Assembly: GCA_964527685.1 (NCBI GenBank)
Contig: CAZGOC010000006.1
Span: 1 to 40,591 of the forward strand
DNA: 40,591 nt
From: UBA7396 sp964527685
GTDB taxonomy: Bacteria; Patescibacteriota; Gracilibacteria; BD1-5; UBA6164
Direction: 5' to 3'
Within the stretch, counting starts at the first letter, position 1; each line of letters starts with the position of its first letter. Under the pieces are notes generated by a model that was given only the letters and a program-made list of their open reading frames with translations, was not told the DNA's origin and did no database searches. Shown one piece after another: positions 31,618-40,591 of this stretch. Made by a program: the position numbers and the translations under genes.

Positions 31618-33414
31618 ATGGAAAATATTGAATATGTTATCTATTGTAGAAAATCAACAGATGAAAGCTCTGATAATCAAAAACAATCAATCCCCGACCA
31701 AATCAAAACTTGTATAGATTATGCAAAAAGAGAATGATTAAAAATAAAAGAAAAACCAAAAGATTTTTCTTTGTTTGAAAGTGAATATGAAATAGAAAAA
31801 GAAAATAATGAAAGTGATTTAGTAAATAGAAAAATATTTTTAGATACTAGAAAGTTTTTTATTATCAAAGAACAAGAAACTTGAAAAGTTCCTTGAAAAA
31901 GACCTAAATGGAATAACTTAATAAAAAAGATTAAGAAATGAGAAATTAAATGATTACTAAGTTATTCACCTGATAGACAAGCTAGAAATATGCTTGAATG
32001 ATGAGAGCTTATAAATTGTGTAGATGAAGAGTTAGTAACTCTTAAATATACAAATTTTCACTTTGAGAACAATGCAAGTTGAAAAATGATGTTAGGTATA
32101 TGGTTTGTTTTTTCAAAGCAATATAGCGATAAATTAAGTGAAGATATATCAAGATGAAATAAAAGTAAAGTTGAATGATGAAAAGCAATTTGAAGATATA
32201 AACCTTGATATTATATAAATGATGAATGATTTCACGAACCTCATCCTAAATTCTTCCCTCTTATACAAGAAGCTTTTAAAATGAAACTTGATTGAGTAAT
32301 AGAAAGTAAAATAAAAGATTATCTTGATAGTAATTGACTTGTGAGAGAATTTAAAAAAACTTGAGAACAAAAAGAAATTGCTAGAAGTCTATTAAATAAA
32401 ATGTTCAGAGATGAATTTTATTATGGAATGTTTATAAATGGTGATACAATAACAGATTTAAGAGAAACAAATAAATATTATCAAGCTATAATAACTGAAG
32501 AACAATTTCAAGTATTACAAGATAGATATTATAAAAATCCTATTGTTATTACAAAATCTAAAACAAAAGATGTTTATGATGACATAAAAGTCTTTGATAT
32601 AGATTTTATTTTAACTGATGATAATTTTTGACTTACTTTTAACTTACCAAATAAAAAGAGATACGAGGATAAAATTTTAGAAGCAAATAAAAAATGAATT
32701 AAGCTTGAATTAAAAGATGTAATAAAACCTAATCAAATAAGCTATAGATGTGCAAATAAACAATCTAGCTATTATTGAGTAGCTTTTAGTCAAGAAGATA
32801 TAGATAAGCAAATTATTAAGGTTTTAAATGATTTCAAAGTAGAAGAAAAAGATTTTAAGCAATATATAGATTTCACAAACACAAGACTAGATGATATTAT
32901 TAAAACAACAAAAGAAAAACAAGCTTCTATAAATCTTGAAATATGAAGATTAAAAGCTAAAAAAGATGATTATATTAAGAAAAATATGTGAATTAATAAA
33001 GATGAAGATGAAACTAGAATATATGAAGAAACAAAAGAAGATTTTGATAGAAAAATAAAATCACTTAGAAAACAAGTTGAAGAAATGGATGATACTGAAA
33101 GAAATGAAATAGTAGAATTAGAAGTTTTTATAGATATACTTAATAATGCTAAAAACTATTATAAAAAAGCTTCTTATGTTCAAAAGAGAAAAATTGCTAA
33201 AATATTGTTTTTGAACATAAAAATAAACACTAAAAAAGAGCTTGTTATTCAGATAAAACCTGAACTTCAAACTCTATTCAATCCTATTTGGTGGGACGAC
33301 ACAGATGCTCGTCTAACTTTTTGCCAAATCATGTTTGAGAATAAATATGAAATAGTGAAAATTTATGAGAATATTAGAAGGATTCTTTTGCAAATTGAAG
33401 AACAAAAAAACTAG
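31618..33414 (+). CDS. large serine recombinase 2 (integrase of element C1)
   Basis: 598 aa. The resolvase domain has YVIYCRKSTDESSDNQKQSI, with Ser13 as the likely nucleophile, and SYSPDRQARN in place of the usual DRLARN. A recombinase domain follows, with GRYKPGYYINDEGFHEPHPK and FRDEFYYGMFINGDT. A coiled-coil part follows (DEDETRIYEETKEDFDRKIK). Zinc-ribbon cysteines are not evident. The core TGGTGG lies within the gene as Trp558-Trp559 (LFNPIWW). The present tail after it is DDTDARLTFCQIMFENKYEI and 19 more residues. That tail may belong to the neighbouring cassette C2, with the partner tail of C1 at 21488-21655. It is convergent with hsdR3. Confidence 0.93.
33289..33294. other. candidate attachment core within recombinase 2
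   Basis: TGGTGG, in frame as two Trp codons, matches the cores at 21488-21493 and 40540-40545 (the tRNA-Arg 3' end). The bases to its right (GACGACACAGATGC) differ from the other two copies, so only six bases are shared. Its standing rests on the in-frame tail argument. Confidence 0.6.
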
Positions 33415-33431
33415 AACGAATGTTCTAGTTT
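33408..33431. terminator. bidirectional terminator between recombinase 2 and hsdR3
   Basis: AAACTAGAAC (33408-33417), loop GAAT, and GTTCTAGTTT (33422-33431) give a perfect 10-bp stem with A-run before and T-run after. It serves both convergent genes. The recombinase stop TAG lies in the left arm, and the hsdR3 stop starts at its right edge. Confidence 0.8.
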
Positions 33432-36250
33432 TAACTCTCAAAAACACTTATAAATTCAATCATTTTATTTTTAATTCTATCTATTATAGTTTTTCTTTTT
33501 AATAGTTCAGGTTTATAATTAAGAGTTTCAGCTATTTCTTCTTTTAAAGGCATCTTTTCTGTATAAAGATAGTCAATTAATAATTTTTCAAATTTAGATG
33601 AATCAATATTTTCTTCATTACAAAATCCTTTAAATGCTTTAACTTTTTCTTCACTAAAAAATTTATTATAAGCTTCTTCTATATTTGAAGAATCTTTTAT
33701 ATTTCAAAGATTTTCTTCAATAAACCTTTCAATTAAATCTTTTTTTGACATAAGTTTAGGATCTCAAGCTATAGTTCTTAAAACTTGTTCTTTAAGTTTT
33801 AATTTATAATTTTCATCACTAGAATCAAGTATATTTCAAAGAAGTTTTAATATATAGTCTACATTTATTATATCAGTTGCAAGAAGTTCAAGTTCAAAAT
33901 CTACATCATCAAGAATTGAAACTTTTTCTTTTTCATTATCTATTTTTACTTTTCTATAAATATCAAGATATTTTGATTTATAATCCTCAAAAGTTTGTTC
34001 ATCTATTTCAAGTTTATCAAAACTAAAATCAACAAAAGTTTCAAGTATATTTTTTAGTCTTAATAAATCTCTAAATGCTTTTACAAATTCAAATTGTTCT
34101 TCTTCTGAAATAAGTCAGTCCACAGATTCTATACTTGGAGCTATCAAAATAAGCTTTTCTAAAGCATTATTAAAATACTTAACATAAGTTTCAAAACTTT
34201 CAATCAAAATAACTTCTTTAGCATATTTATTTGAAAATAATGCAATTGCATCATCTACATTTTGTTTTAAGTTTCTAAAACAAACTATATTACCTTGTGA
34301 TTTTTGTTCATTTAATATTCTATTTGTTCTAGAAAAAGCTTGAACAAGTCAATGATATCTTAGATTTTTATCTACATATAAAGTATTTAATGTTTTACTA
34401 TCAAATCAAGTCAAAAACATATTTACAACAAGTAAAATATCTATTTGCCTTTCTTTTACTTTTTTTGCTATATCATTGTAATAATTATAAAAATCAGTCG
34501 TTTCTTTTGTAGAAAATTTTGTTCAAAAAGTTTTGTTATAATCTCATATAAATTCATCTAGTTTTTCTCTACTATGTTTATTTACTTGATTCTCTGGAAT
34601 ATCTAAATTTACATCATCAGTTAATCAATCAGCATCTTTGTCATCTTCATTTACTCCATAAGAAAATATAGTAGCAATTTTTAAATTGTGATTTTGTTTT
34701 TTAAATAATTCATAATACTTAATAAGAGTGTCTACAGAACTTACACAAAACATAGCAGTAAAACTTTTATTATGTGTTTTTGAATTATGATTATCTATTA
34801 TATATTTAGTTATTTTTTCAAGTCTATCTGGTGATTCAAGTAGCTCTTTTGTGTCTATATCTTCTACTTGTATATCTAGATTTGTATTTGATTTATCTTT
34901 GTACCTCCCTATATATTCAACTGAAAATCTCAGTACATTTTCATCTTTTATAGCATCAGTTATAACATAACTATGCAATTGTTCTTCAAAAAGGTCTTTT
35001 GTAGTTCTTTTGTTATTGTGATTTTCTGCAAATATTGGAGTTCCAGTAAAACCAAACATTTGATTGTTTGTAAAAAACTTTTTGATTCTATCATGAGTAT
35101 CTCAAAATTGACTTCTATGACATTCATCAAAGATAAAAACTATCTTTTCATCTGCTAAAGCTTCCATCTTTTTCAAGTATTTCTCTTTTGAGATAGCTGT
35201 ATTTAGCTTTTGTATAGTTGTAACAATTAAAGGAGTGTTATTGTCCTCAAATTGTTTTACTAATTGAGTTGTATTATCAGTTCAATCAATACTTCATTTT
35301 AAAAAACTATTAAATTCTTTTGTAGTTTGATAATCTAAATCTTTTCTATCTACAACAAAAACTACTTTTTTCACTTCTGGGATTCTTGTAAGTATTTGAG
35401 CAGTTTTAAAAGAAGTAAGAGTTTTACCACTTCAAGTTGTATGCCAGATATAACCATTTTTAGTAGAATTTTTTACTCTATCAATAATAGCTTCAACAGC
35501 AAAATATTGATAAGGTCTCAAAACCATAAGTATATTATCAGTTTCATTTAAAACTATATATCTAGTTATCATTTTAGATATATGACAAGGTTCTAAAAAT
35601 ACTTTTGTAAAATCTTCAAGTTTTGTGATATTATTATTTTTTTCATCTGACCAGAAAAAAGTTTGTTTAAAGCTTTGTTTTCTATTATTTGCATAATACT
35701 TTGTATTTACTCAGTTACTTATAACAAATAATTGAACATAAGAGAATAATCAAATTCAACTTCAAAAACTATGTCTTTGGTAACGATTTGTTTGATTAAA
35801 AGCTTCTTTTAACTCTAGTCATCTTCTTTTTAATTCTATTTGAACAAGTGGAAGTCAATTTATAAGCAAAGTTACATCATAACGATTTTTATAAGTTCAT
35901 TCTATCGTGATTTGATTTGTTACTTGAAACTCATTTTGACACCAATTATCCATATTTATAAACTCAATCCAAGCTTTATCACCATTATCTAACTCCAAAC
36001 TCATCTTATCTCTCAAAATCTTAGCTCTTTCAAATACATTTCATTTATTTAGATGATTTAAAACTCTATCAAATTCTGTATTTGTTAGAGTTTTTCAATT
36101 TAGTGTTTTGAAATTATGTATTTCAAGTTGCTTTTTAAGATTTTCTAGAAGTTCTTTTTCATCTTTTATAGTTACAAAGTCATATTCTAGACCTTGTAGT
36201 TGTTTTATAAGATTATTTTCTAGTTGTGCTTCGGATTGGATTGTGTTCAT
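33431..36250 (-). CDS. hsdR: type I R-M restriction subunit HsdR3
   Basis: 939 aa. The N-terminal nuclease has LLINGLPLVQIELKRRG (about 126-142). The translocase follows with WHTTGSGKTLTSF (about 269-281), FVVDRKDLDYQT, FIFDECHRSQFGD (about 374, DECH instead of DEAH), FGFTGTPIF (about 399), VVNMFLTGFDSKTLN and AFSRTNRIL. It belongs to the same broad HsdR type as EcoR124-like proteins. Start ATG at 36248-36250 is 9 bases after the preceding gene in the leftward operon. Its stop lies at the terminator shared with recombinase 2. Several Gly in conserved places are UGA. Confidence 0.97.
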
Positions 36251-36259
36251 ATGATAGAA

Positions 36260-37492
36260 TTATAAATATTGTAAAATTTTTTCAGCTTTATTATGCATAA
36301 GTCTAGCTTTTTCTTTATCTACTATTTTTATAAAATTTGATAAATCTTTTTTTGCAATAGTTTTATCTCAATATAAAGATGATAATAATCAAGAAGCAAA
36401 TAACAATCATGGATTTTTTATTTTATCATATTCAGATGATAAAAATGCAATAGTATCTATAGGTTCAAAATCTAAAGATTCTCTTTTAATAATAGAAAGT
36501 TTATTATACCATTTATAAGCATCTTTATATTTATTATCAAGCAAGTAAAAAAATCATATATCCATTATTGCACAAGGACTTTTTGAGTATTTTGTTTTTA
36601 TTGTTTCAACCAATTGTTTAGCCTTATATTTATTTCAAATATTATATTCAAAATATGCTAAGTTAGTTATTGCAAAAAAGTTATCTTGAAATAAATCTAA
36701 TATTTTATTACAATAATTTATTCACAAAATATATCTTTTTTCTTTGTTATATTTGTTTGTATTAAAAATAATATCTTTAATAAATATCTCATAATTGTTA
36801 AATAAATGAATTCTAATATGTCTAACAAAATTATCATTTCTTTTTAATAGATTACTTAAATGTTTTTCTAAAATTTCAGTACTTTTTGATATATTTCACT
36901 GCATTTTTAATGATACAGATAAAATATATAATGCCATATCTGATAAGTTATTTCAAACTATTTGAATGTCATTATATGAATTATCTTCATATATTTTCCG
37001 ATAATTTTTTTCAGCAAGTTTTGTTCATATATCATTTTTTATTAATTTTCATATATTTCATTTATTATCATTTAGTGTTCAATATGTAAATTTCAAATTT
37101 AAATTATTTATTTTTTTTCAATTTTCTTTGAGATTATCATTAGAAAAATCTCACCAAATAATTAAATCTAAATTTTTATTTTTTTTAAAGTTTTCAGCTT
37201 CTTTTTCATTCTTAAATAAATAGTTAATTTCAGAAAAATCTCTTATTTTAATTACATTATTTAAATCTTCATCTGATATTTTTTTTTCAAAATTTTTCAT
37301 TAATTCTTTAAAATATTCTCAAGAATTCAATCACTCTTTAAACTCTATTGAAAAAGCAACATTAAAAGTAGCTGGAAAAATTTTTAATATTAATTTTTTA
37401 AGATTTAAAAATATCATTTCTCTATATGTCCATAAAACTGTTCATATTCATCAAATAACTAATAGAATAAATCAAATTAAAAGGTCACTCAT
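36260..37492 (-). CDS. membrane-anchored helical-repeat protein in the hsd3 operon, 410 aa
   Basis: It begins MSDLLIGFILLVIGGIGTVL, a single N-terminal transmembrane segment, followed by WTYREMIFLNL. The rest is soluble and basic-to-neutral, with a C-terminal half built from paired helices resembling TPR units (NYCNKILDLFQDNFFAITNL, AYFEYNIGNKYKAKQLVETI, and MDIGFFYLLDNKYKDAYKWY). It lies between hsdS3 (21 bases upstream) and hsdR3 (9 bases downstream) in one operon. I cannot name its family. Being tied to a type I system and facing the cytoplasm from the membrane, it may be an extra defence or sensing part; this is inference from context. Confidence 0.78.
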
Positions 37493-37513
37493 ATATTATT
37501 TATAAATTAAATT

Positions 37514-38731
37514 CTAAACAAACATCCCTTGCAACAAACCTTTTTTAAATTCTTCCATTTTCCCTAATTCTTCACTAATTTTCTCAATTTTCTCATCAAT
37601 TCAAGATAAAAAATCTGCAATTTTTTCTTGTTCTTTAAATTCTGGTGCAAATATTTTTAATTTTAATAAATCACTAGGTTTAACAGCCATTCTTTCATAA
37701 ACTGTTCATTCTTCAAATCTTCTAGCTTTATTTATAAAGTCTTTTCTTGTAACTAAATATTCAACAAATGTTTCATTATATCATGAATTGACTTCAAAAG
37801 TAATATAAATAGGTGAAAAAATTCAATCTCAAAGTTTGTTTCTTGTAATTACTCAAAATTTTAAATTTGCTGGATTATAACAAATATCTCATAATCTAGT
37901 TACTTTATATTGTTTATCTTCTCACATAACAAGAAAATCTCTTTCATATCTTTCACTTTTTGGAACAACTCACTGAGTTGTTAGTGATATATGAGGAAGT
38001 TCAAGTCACTTAGAAGAATATTCTTTTCTTTCATTTAATATTTTACTCATTTTAACTTCTTTCCACTCTCCAAACTCTTTCTGGTTTTTATCTTTAAATC
38101 TTATTTCTTGACTAAAAATCTTTTGCATAACTCACTTTTTATACTCTAGAAGATTTTTCTTTTTTTCTTTAATATTTTCTATTTTTTCATCAATTGATGA
38201 TAAAAATGAAGCAATTTTTTGTTGTTCTGGAAGAGATGGAAAAGAAATTTTAATTTCATTAAAAAAATCTGTAACACTCATATTTAACAATCAATGATTT
38301 CTTGCTCATTCTTGAGCTATTTTATATATTTCATGATTTTGTTTTTGACTATTAAAATATTGTTCAAAAAAATTTTCAAAATTTCATTTTTTTATCTTAA
38401 AACATATATAAAGTGTTGAAACAACTCATTTATCATATTTGTTTAATTTTTTAATAGCTCACAGTGGATATCAATTTGAATAACTTTTATTATAAGCAAA
38501 ATCTCATCTTTCTAATAAATAATATCCTGTTAAATCTTTTGATGAAACTAATTTATTAAAATAATCCTCCTGATTTACAAGTCACATTTGTGCTGAAATA
38601 GTAAGAGAATTAAGATTATTTTCTTTATTTTTTCTTGTTATTCTGTCAAATATTTTTGATAATATTTTTTCCTCCCATTCTCAAGAAAATTCTTTAAATC
38701 TTATTTTTGGAATTTTTAGTTTTGTTGTCAT
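37514..38731 (-). CDS. hsdS: type I R-M specificity subunit HsdS3
   Basis: 405 aa. It begins MTTKLKIPKIRFKEFSGEWE, the typical 'PxLRFxxFxGEW' start of one HsdS clade. The two spacers are nearly repeated: LPEQQKIASFLSSIDEKIEN, then EYKKGVMQKIFSQEIRFKD in the centre, and FKEQEKIADFLSGIDEKIEK, then EEFKKGLLQGMF at the end. Two recognition domains lie between them (first: LNSLTISAQMGLVNQEDYF; second: LELPHISLTTQGVVPKSERY). It is a different HsdS type from HsdS1 and HsdS2. It is 16 bases after hsdM3. Confidence 0.95.
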
Positions 38732-38747
38732 AGTTTTTGATATTTAA

Positions 38748-40337
38748 TTAAAATGGACTTTTTATATCTAATTCTTCACAATAATTTTTTATTTTTTCAT
38801 CTAAATTTTTACTCTCTAACTCTATTTCTTGTAATCTTGTTGCAACTTGTTCAATATCAACTTTTTCTTCCTCTTCAAAAGTATCTACATAACGAGGAAT
38901 ATTTAAGTTGTAATCATTTTCTTTAATTTCTTCTAAATTTGCTACATAACTATATTTTTCTATAAATTCTCTTTTTTTATATGTATTTACAATTTTTTCT
39001 ACATCTTCATCTCTTAATATATTTTGATTTTTTCATTTCTCTGAATCATTACTTGCATCTATAAAAATTACATTTTCATCAGATTTTCTACATTTTTTAA
39101 ATACCAAAATACAAGTAGGAATACTTGTTCCATAAAATATATTTGTAGGTAATCATATAACAGCATCAAGATAGTTTTTATTTTCTATTAAATATCTTCT
39201 TATATGTCATTCTGCTCATCATCTAAATAAAACTCCATGAGGAACTACAACAGCCATAATACCATTATCATCTAAATGATGAATCATATGTTGTATAAAA
39301 GCATAATCTGCTTTTGAATTTGGAGCTAATTTTCAATATTGACTAAATCTATCATCAGTCATAAATAAAGGACTAGCTGACCATTTAGCTGAAAATGGTG
39401 GATTTGCAACTATTGCTTCAAATCTATTATCTCTATGTTGAGGATGTTCCAAAGTATCTTCTTGTTTTATATCAAATCTTCTATAATTTACATCGTGCAA
39501 AATCATGTTCATACGAGCAAGATTGTAAGTAGTTCTATTTAATTCTTGTCAGTAAAATGATCAAACTTGCTTTACTTGTTTTGCAACTCTTAAAAGTAAA
39601 CTTCAAGAACCACAGGTTGGGTCATAAACTGATTTAATTTGAGTTTTTGAATTGGTAACTATTTTTGCTAAAATAGTTGAAACTTGTTGAGGTGTGTAAA
39701 ATTCTCATGCTTTTGTTCATGCTCAACTTGCAAATTTTGCAATCAAATATTCATAAGCATCTCATAAAACATCTATTTCAGTATTTTCTAAAGCAAAATC
39801 TATTTTATCTAAATGTCCTAGTATTTTTGAAACAAGTCTATTTTTTTGTTCAGAAGTATTTCATAATTTAGAAGAAGTTAAATCTAAATCTTCAAATAAA
39901 TTATTAAAATCATCTTCTGATTCTTTTCACATAGTAGAAGCTTCTATATTTTTTAATATTTTTTGTAAATCATCTAATATAAAATTACTCATTTCATCAT
40001 TATTTGATTCATTTTCTTTTGTACCATTTCATTTTTTTGATATTTCACAAAATAATTCTGAAGGCACTAAAAAATAACCTAAATCTTCAATACATTCTTC
40101 TTTTACAGCTTCAATAATATCAGATTCAGATTTTTCATTTAGCTCATTATATCTTTTATTTACTCATCAATCTTTTAATAATTTATTTGCTTTTAATTCT
40201 ATTTTTTCAGATAAATATTTATAAAAAATAAAACCTAAAATATAGTCTTTAAATTGGTCTGCTGTCATTTTACCTCTTAATTCATCAGCTATATTCCAAA
40301 GTTGTTTTTCTAGTAATTGTTTTTGTGAATCTGTCAT
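38748..40337 (-). CDS. hsdM: type I R-M methyltransferase subunit HsdM3
   Basis: 529 aa. It begins MTDSQKQLLEKQLWNIADEL, followed by RGKMTADQFKDYILGFIFYK, the well-known HsdM N-terminus. Motif I is VYDPTCGSGSLLLRVAKQV (about 234-252), then GQELNRTTYNLARMNMILHD, and motif IV is VANPPFSAKWSA (about 308-319). Further conserved parts are HGVLFRGGAEGHIRRYLIE and DAVIGLPTNIFYGTSIPTCI. The end is a coiled helix ending ELDIKSPF. Codons UGA supply Gly in DPTCGSGSLL and GSFYGQ. It is the first gene of the leftward operon. Its upstream region is cassette end B, related to that of hsdR2. Confidence 0.97.
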
Positions 40338-40344
40338 ATTTTTA

Positions 40345-40547
40345 AATAATTAATAAAAAATAAATTAAAGCTTTCAAAACCACTTTTCGTCGAACTCAAA
40401 GTATTCCCTTAAATTAGATGAAAAATAGTCTTAATGTCTCACTAGGTGTTTGAGAAACTGCTCAAACTTACATTTTTACATATTTTAAAAATGGCATTAA
40501 ATAGAGATAAATCTATCAATGCCAATTTTTTACCTCAAATGGTGGAG
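40345..40547. repeat. conserved cassette end B (upstream of hsdM3 to tRNA-Arg)
   Basis: It aligns with 21317-21495; the best blocks are TTAAATTAGATGAAAAATAG (within 40408-40429) and the stretch CTCAAA, then TGGTGGAG at the end. Copy B also has an extra inverted repeat, GTTTGAG-AAACTG-CTCAAAC (40448-40467). The promoter for the hsdM3 operon should be here. The 5' part (40345-40430), read leftwards, shows a short peptide-like match between the copies (YFSSNLR), hinting at a relic coding end. Confidence 0.72.
40492..40524 (-). terminator. terminator of tRNA-Arg
   Basis: TGGCATT (40492-40498) and AATGCCA (40518-40524) form the stem, with inner AGAT / ATCT. Read on the - strand, the stem is followed by TTTTTAAAAT. 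It lies 16 bases beyond the tRNA 3' end. A T-run on the + side makes it usable in both directions. Confidence 0.65.
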
Positions 40548-40591
40548 CATAGGGGATTTGAACCCCTAGTCTACAGGATCGAAATCTGCAT
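40540..40591 (-). tRNA. tRNA-Arg (UCG), 3' part only
   Basis: On the - strand, the anticodon loop TTTCGAT gives anticodon TCG (Arg, CGA). Stem GCAGA / CCTGT has a G-U first pair and an A-C mismatch at 31-39. The T arm AGGGG-TTCAAAT-CCCCT, acceptor ATGCTCC, discriminator A and encoded CCA follow. The variable loop is short (5), so it is not Ser or Leu. The 5' half is outside the window. Its 3' end TGGTGGAG (+ strand) is the attachment core at this end of the island. Confidence 0.85.

Noticed and set aside
1..40591. Impression of many broken genes under the standard code
   Set aside because: All breaks are UGA at glycine positions. With code 25, the frames are full length, and every CDS length is consistent from start to TAA/TAG.
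1..40591. CRISPR array
   Set aside because: No regularly spaced repeats with unique spacers were seen. The only tandem repeat is three 12-mers at 11198-11233.

Overview
This AT-rich window only makes sense with UGA read as glycine (translation table 25). That points to Absconditabacteria (SR1) or Gracilibacteria (BD1-5); I cannot choose between them. In-frame UGA falls exactly where conserved glycines belong, for example DPACGSGG and GKGEFYTP in the first HsdM and MATGSGKT in Res. Read this way, dozens of apparent fragments become full-length genes. All CDS coordinates below use this code.

The whole window is a defence and mobile-element island between two tRNA genes: the 3' part of tRNA-Cys(GCA) at the left edge (+) and the 3' part of tRNA-Arg(UCG) at the right edge (-). 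It holds three type I restriction-modification (R-M) systems, one type III system, two large serine recombinases, a rolling-circle-type Rep protein, an OLD nuclease, an AlbA-domain regulator, and an intact RhuM/Doc pair plus a decayed RhuM-Fic fusion.

Element 1 (about 47-14676, about 14.6 kb) sits in the 3' end of tRNA-Cys. Its genes are recombinase 1, a small ORF, Rep, a hairpin-rich non-coding stretch, a winged-helix-like protein, hsdM1-hsdS1-OLD nuclease, an AlbA regulator, hsdR1 and a 48-aa protein. A 9-bp core (CCTCCAAAA) repeats at both ends. Beyond the right copy lies what looks like the native tRNA-Cys terminator.

Between 14.8 and 21.5 kb are the RhuM-Fic pseudogene and the leftward operon hsdR2-hsdM2-hsdS2. 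From 21488 to 33294 is element C1: recombinase tail fragment, Zn-ribbon-like protein, HTH regulator, type III mod, rhuM, doc, res, an unknown gene, a small ORF and recombinase 2. From 33289 to 40540 is cassette C2: the leftward operon hsdM3-hsdS3-membrane/repeat protein-hsdR3, next to tRNA-Arg. The core TGGTGG occurs at 21488, 33289 and 40540, suggesting stacking of elements at the tRNA-Arg 3' end.

The most unusual observation concerns the two recombinase genes. In each, the attachment core lies inside the 3' part of the coding region, and a matching in-frame tail with its own stop lies at the opposite end of the same element. Circularising element 1 would complete recombinase 1 with an 18-residue tail. 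Integrated, the frame instead runs antisense through tRNA-Cys. Circularising C1 would give recombinase 2 a different 53-residue tail from the one it has now. Integration would therefore exchange the recombinase C-terminus and 3' end.
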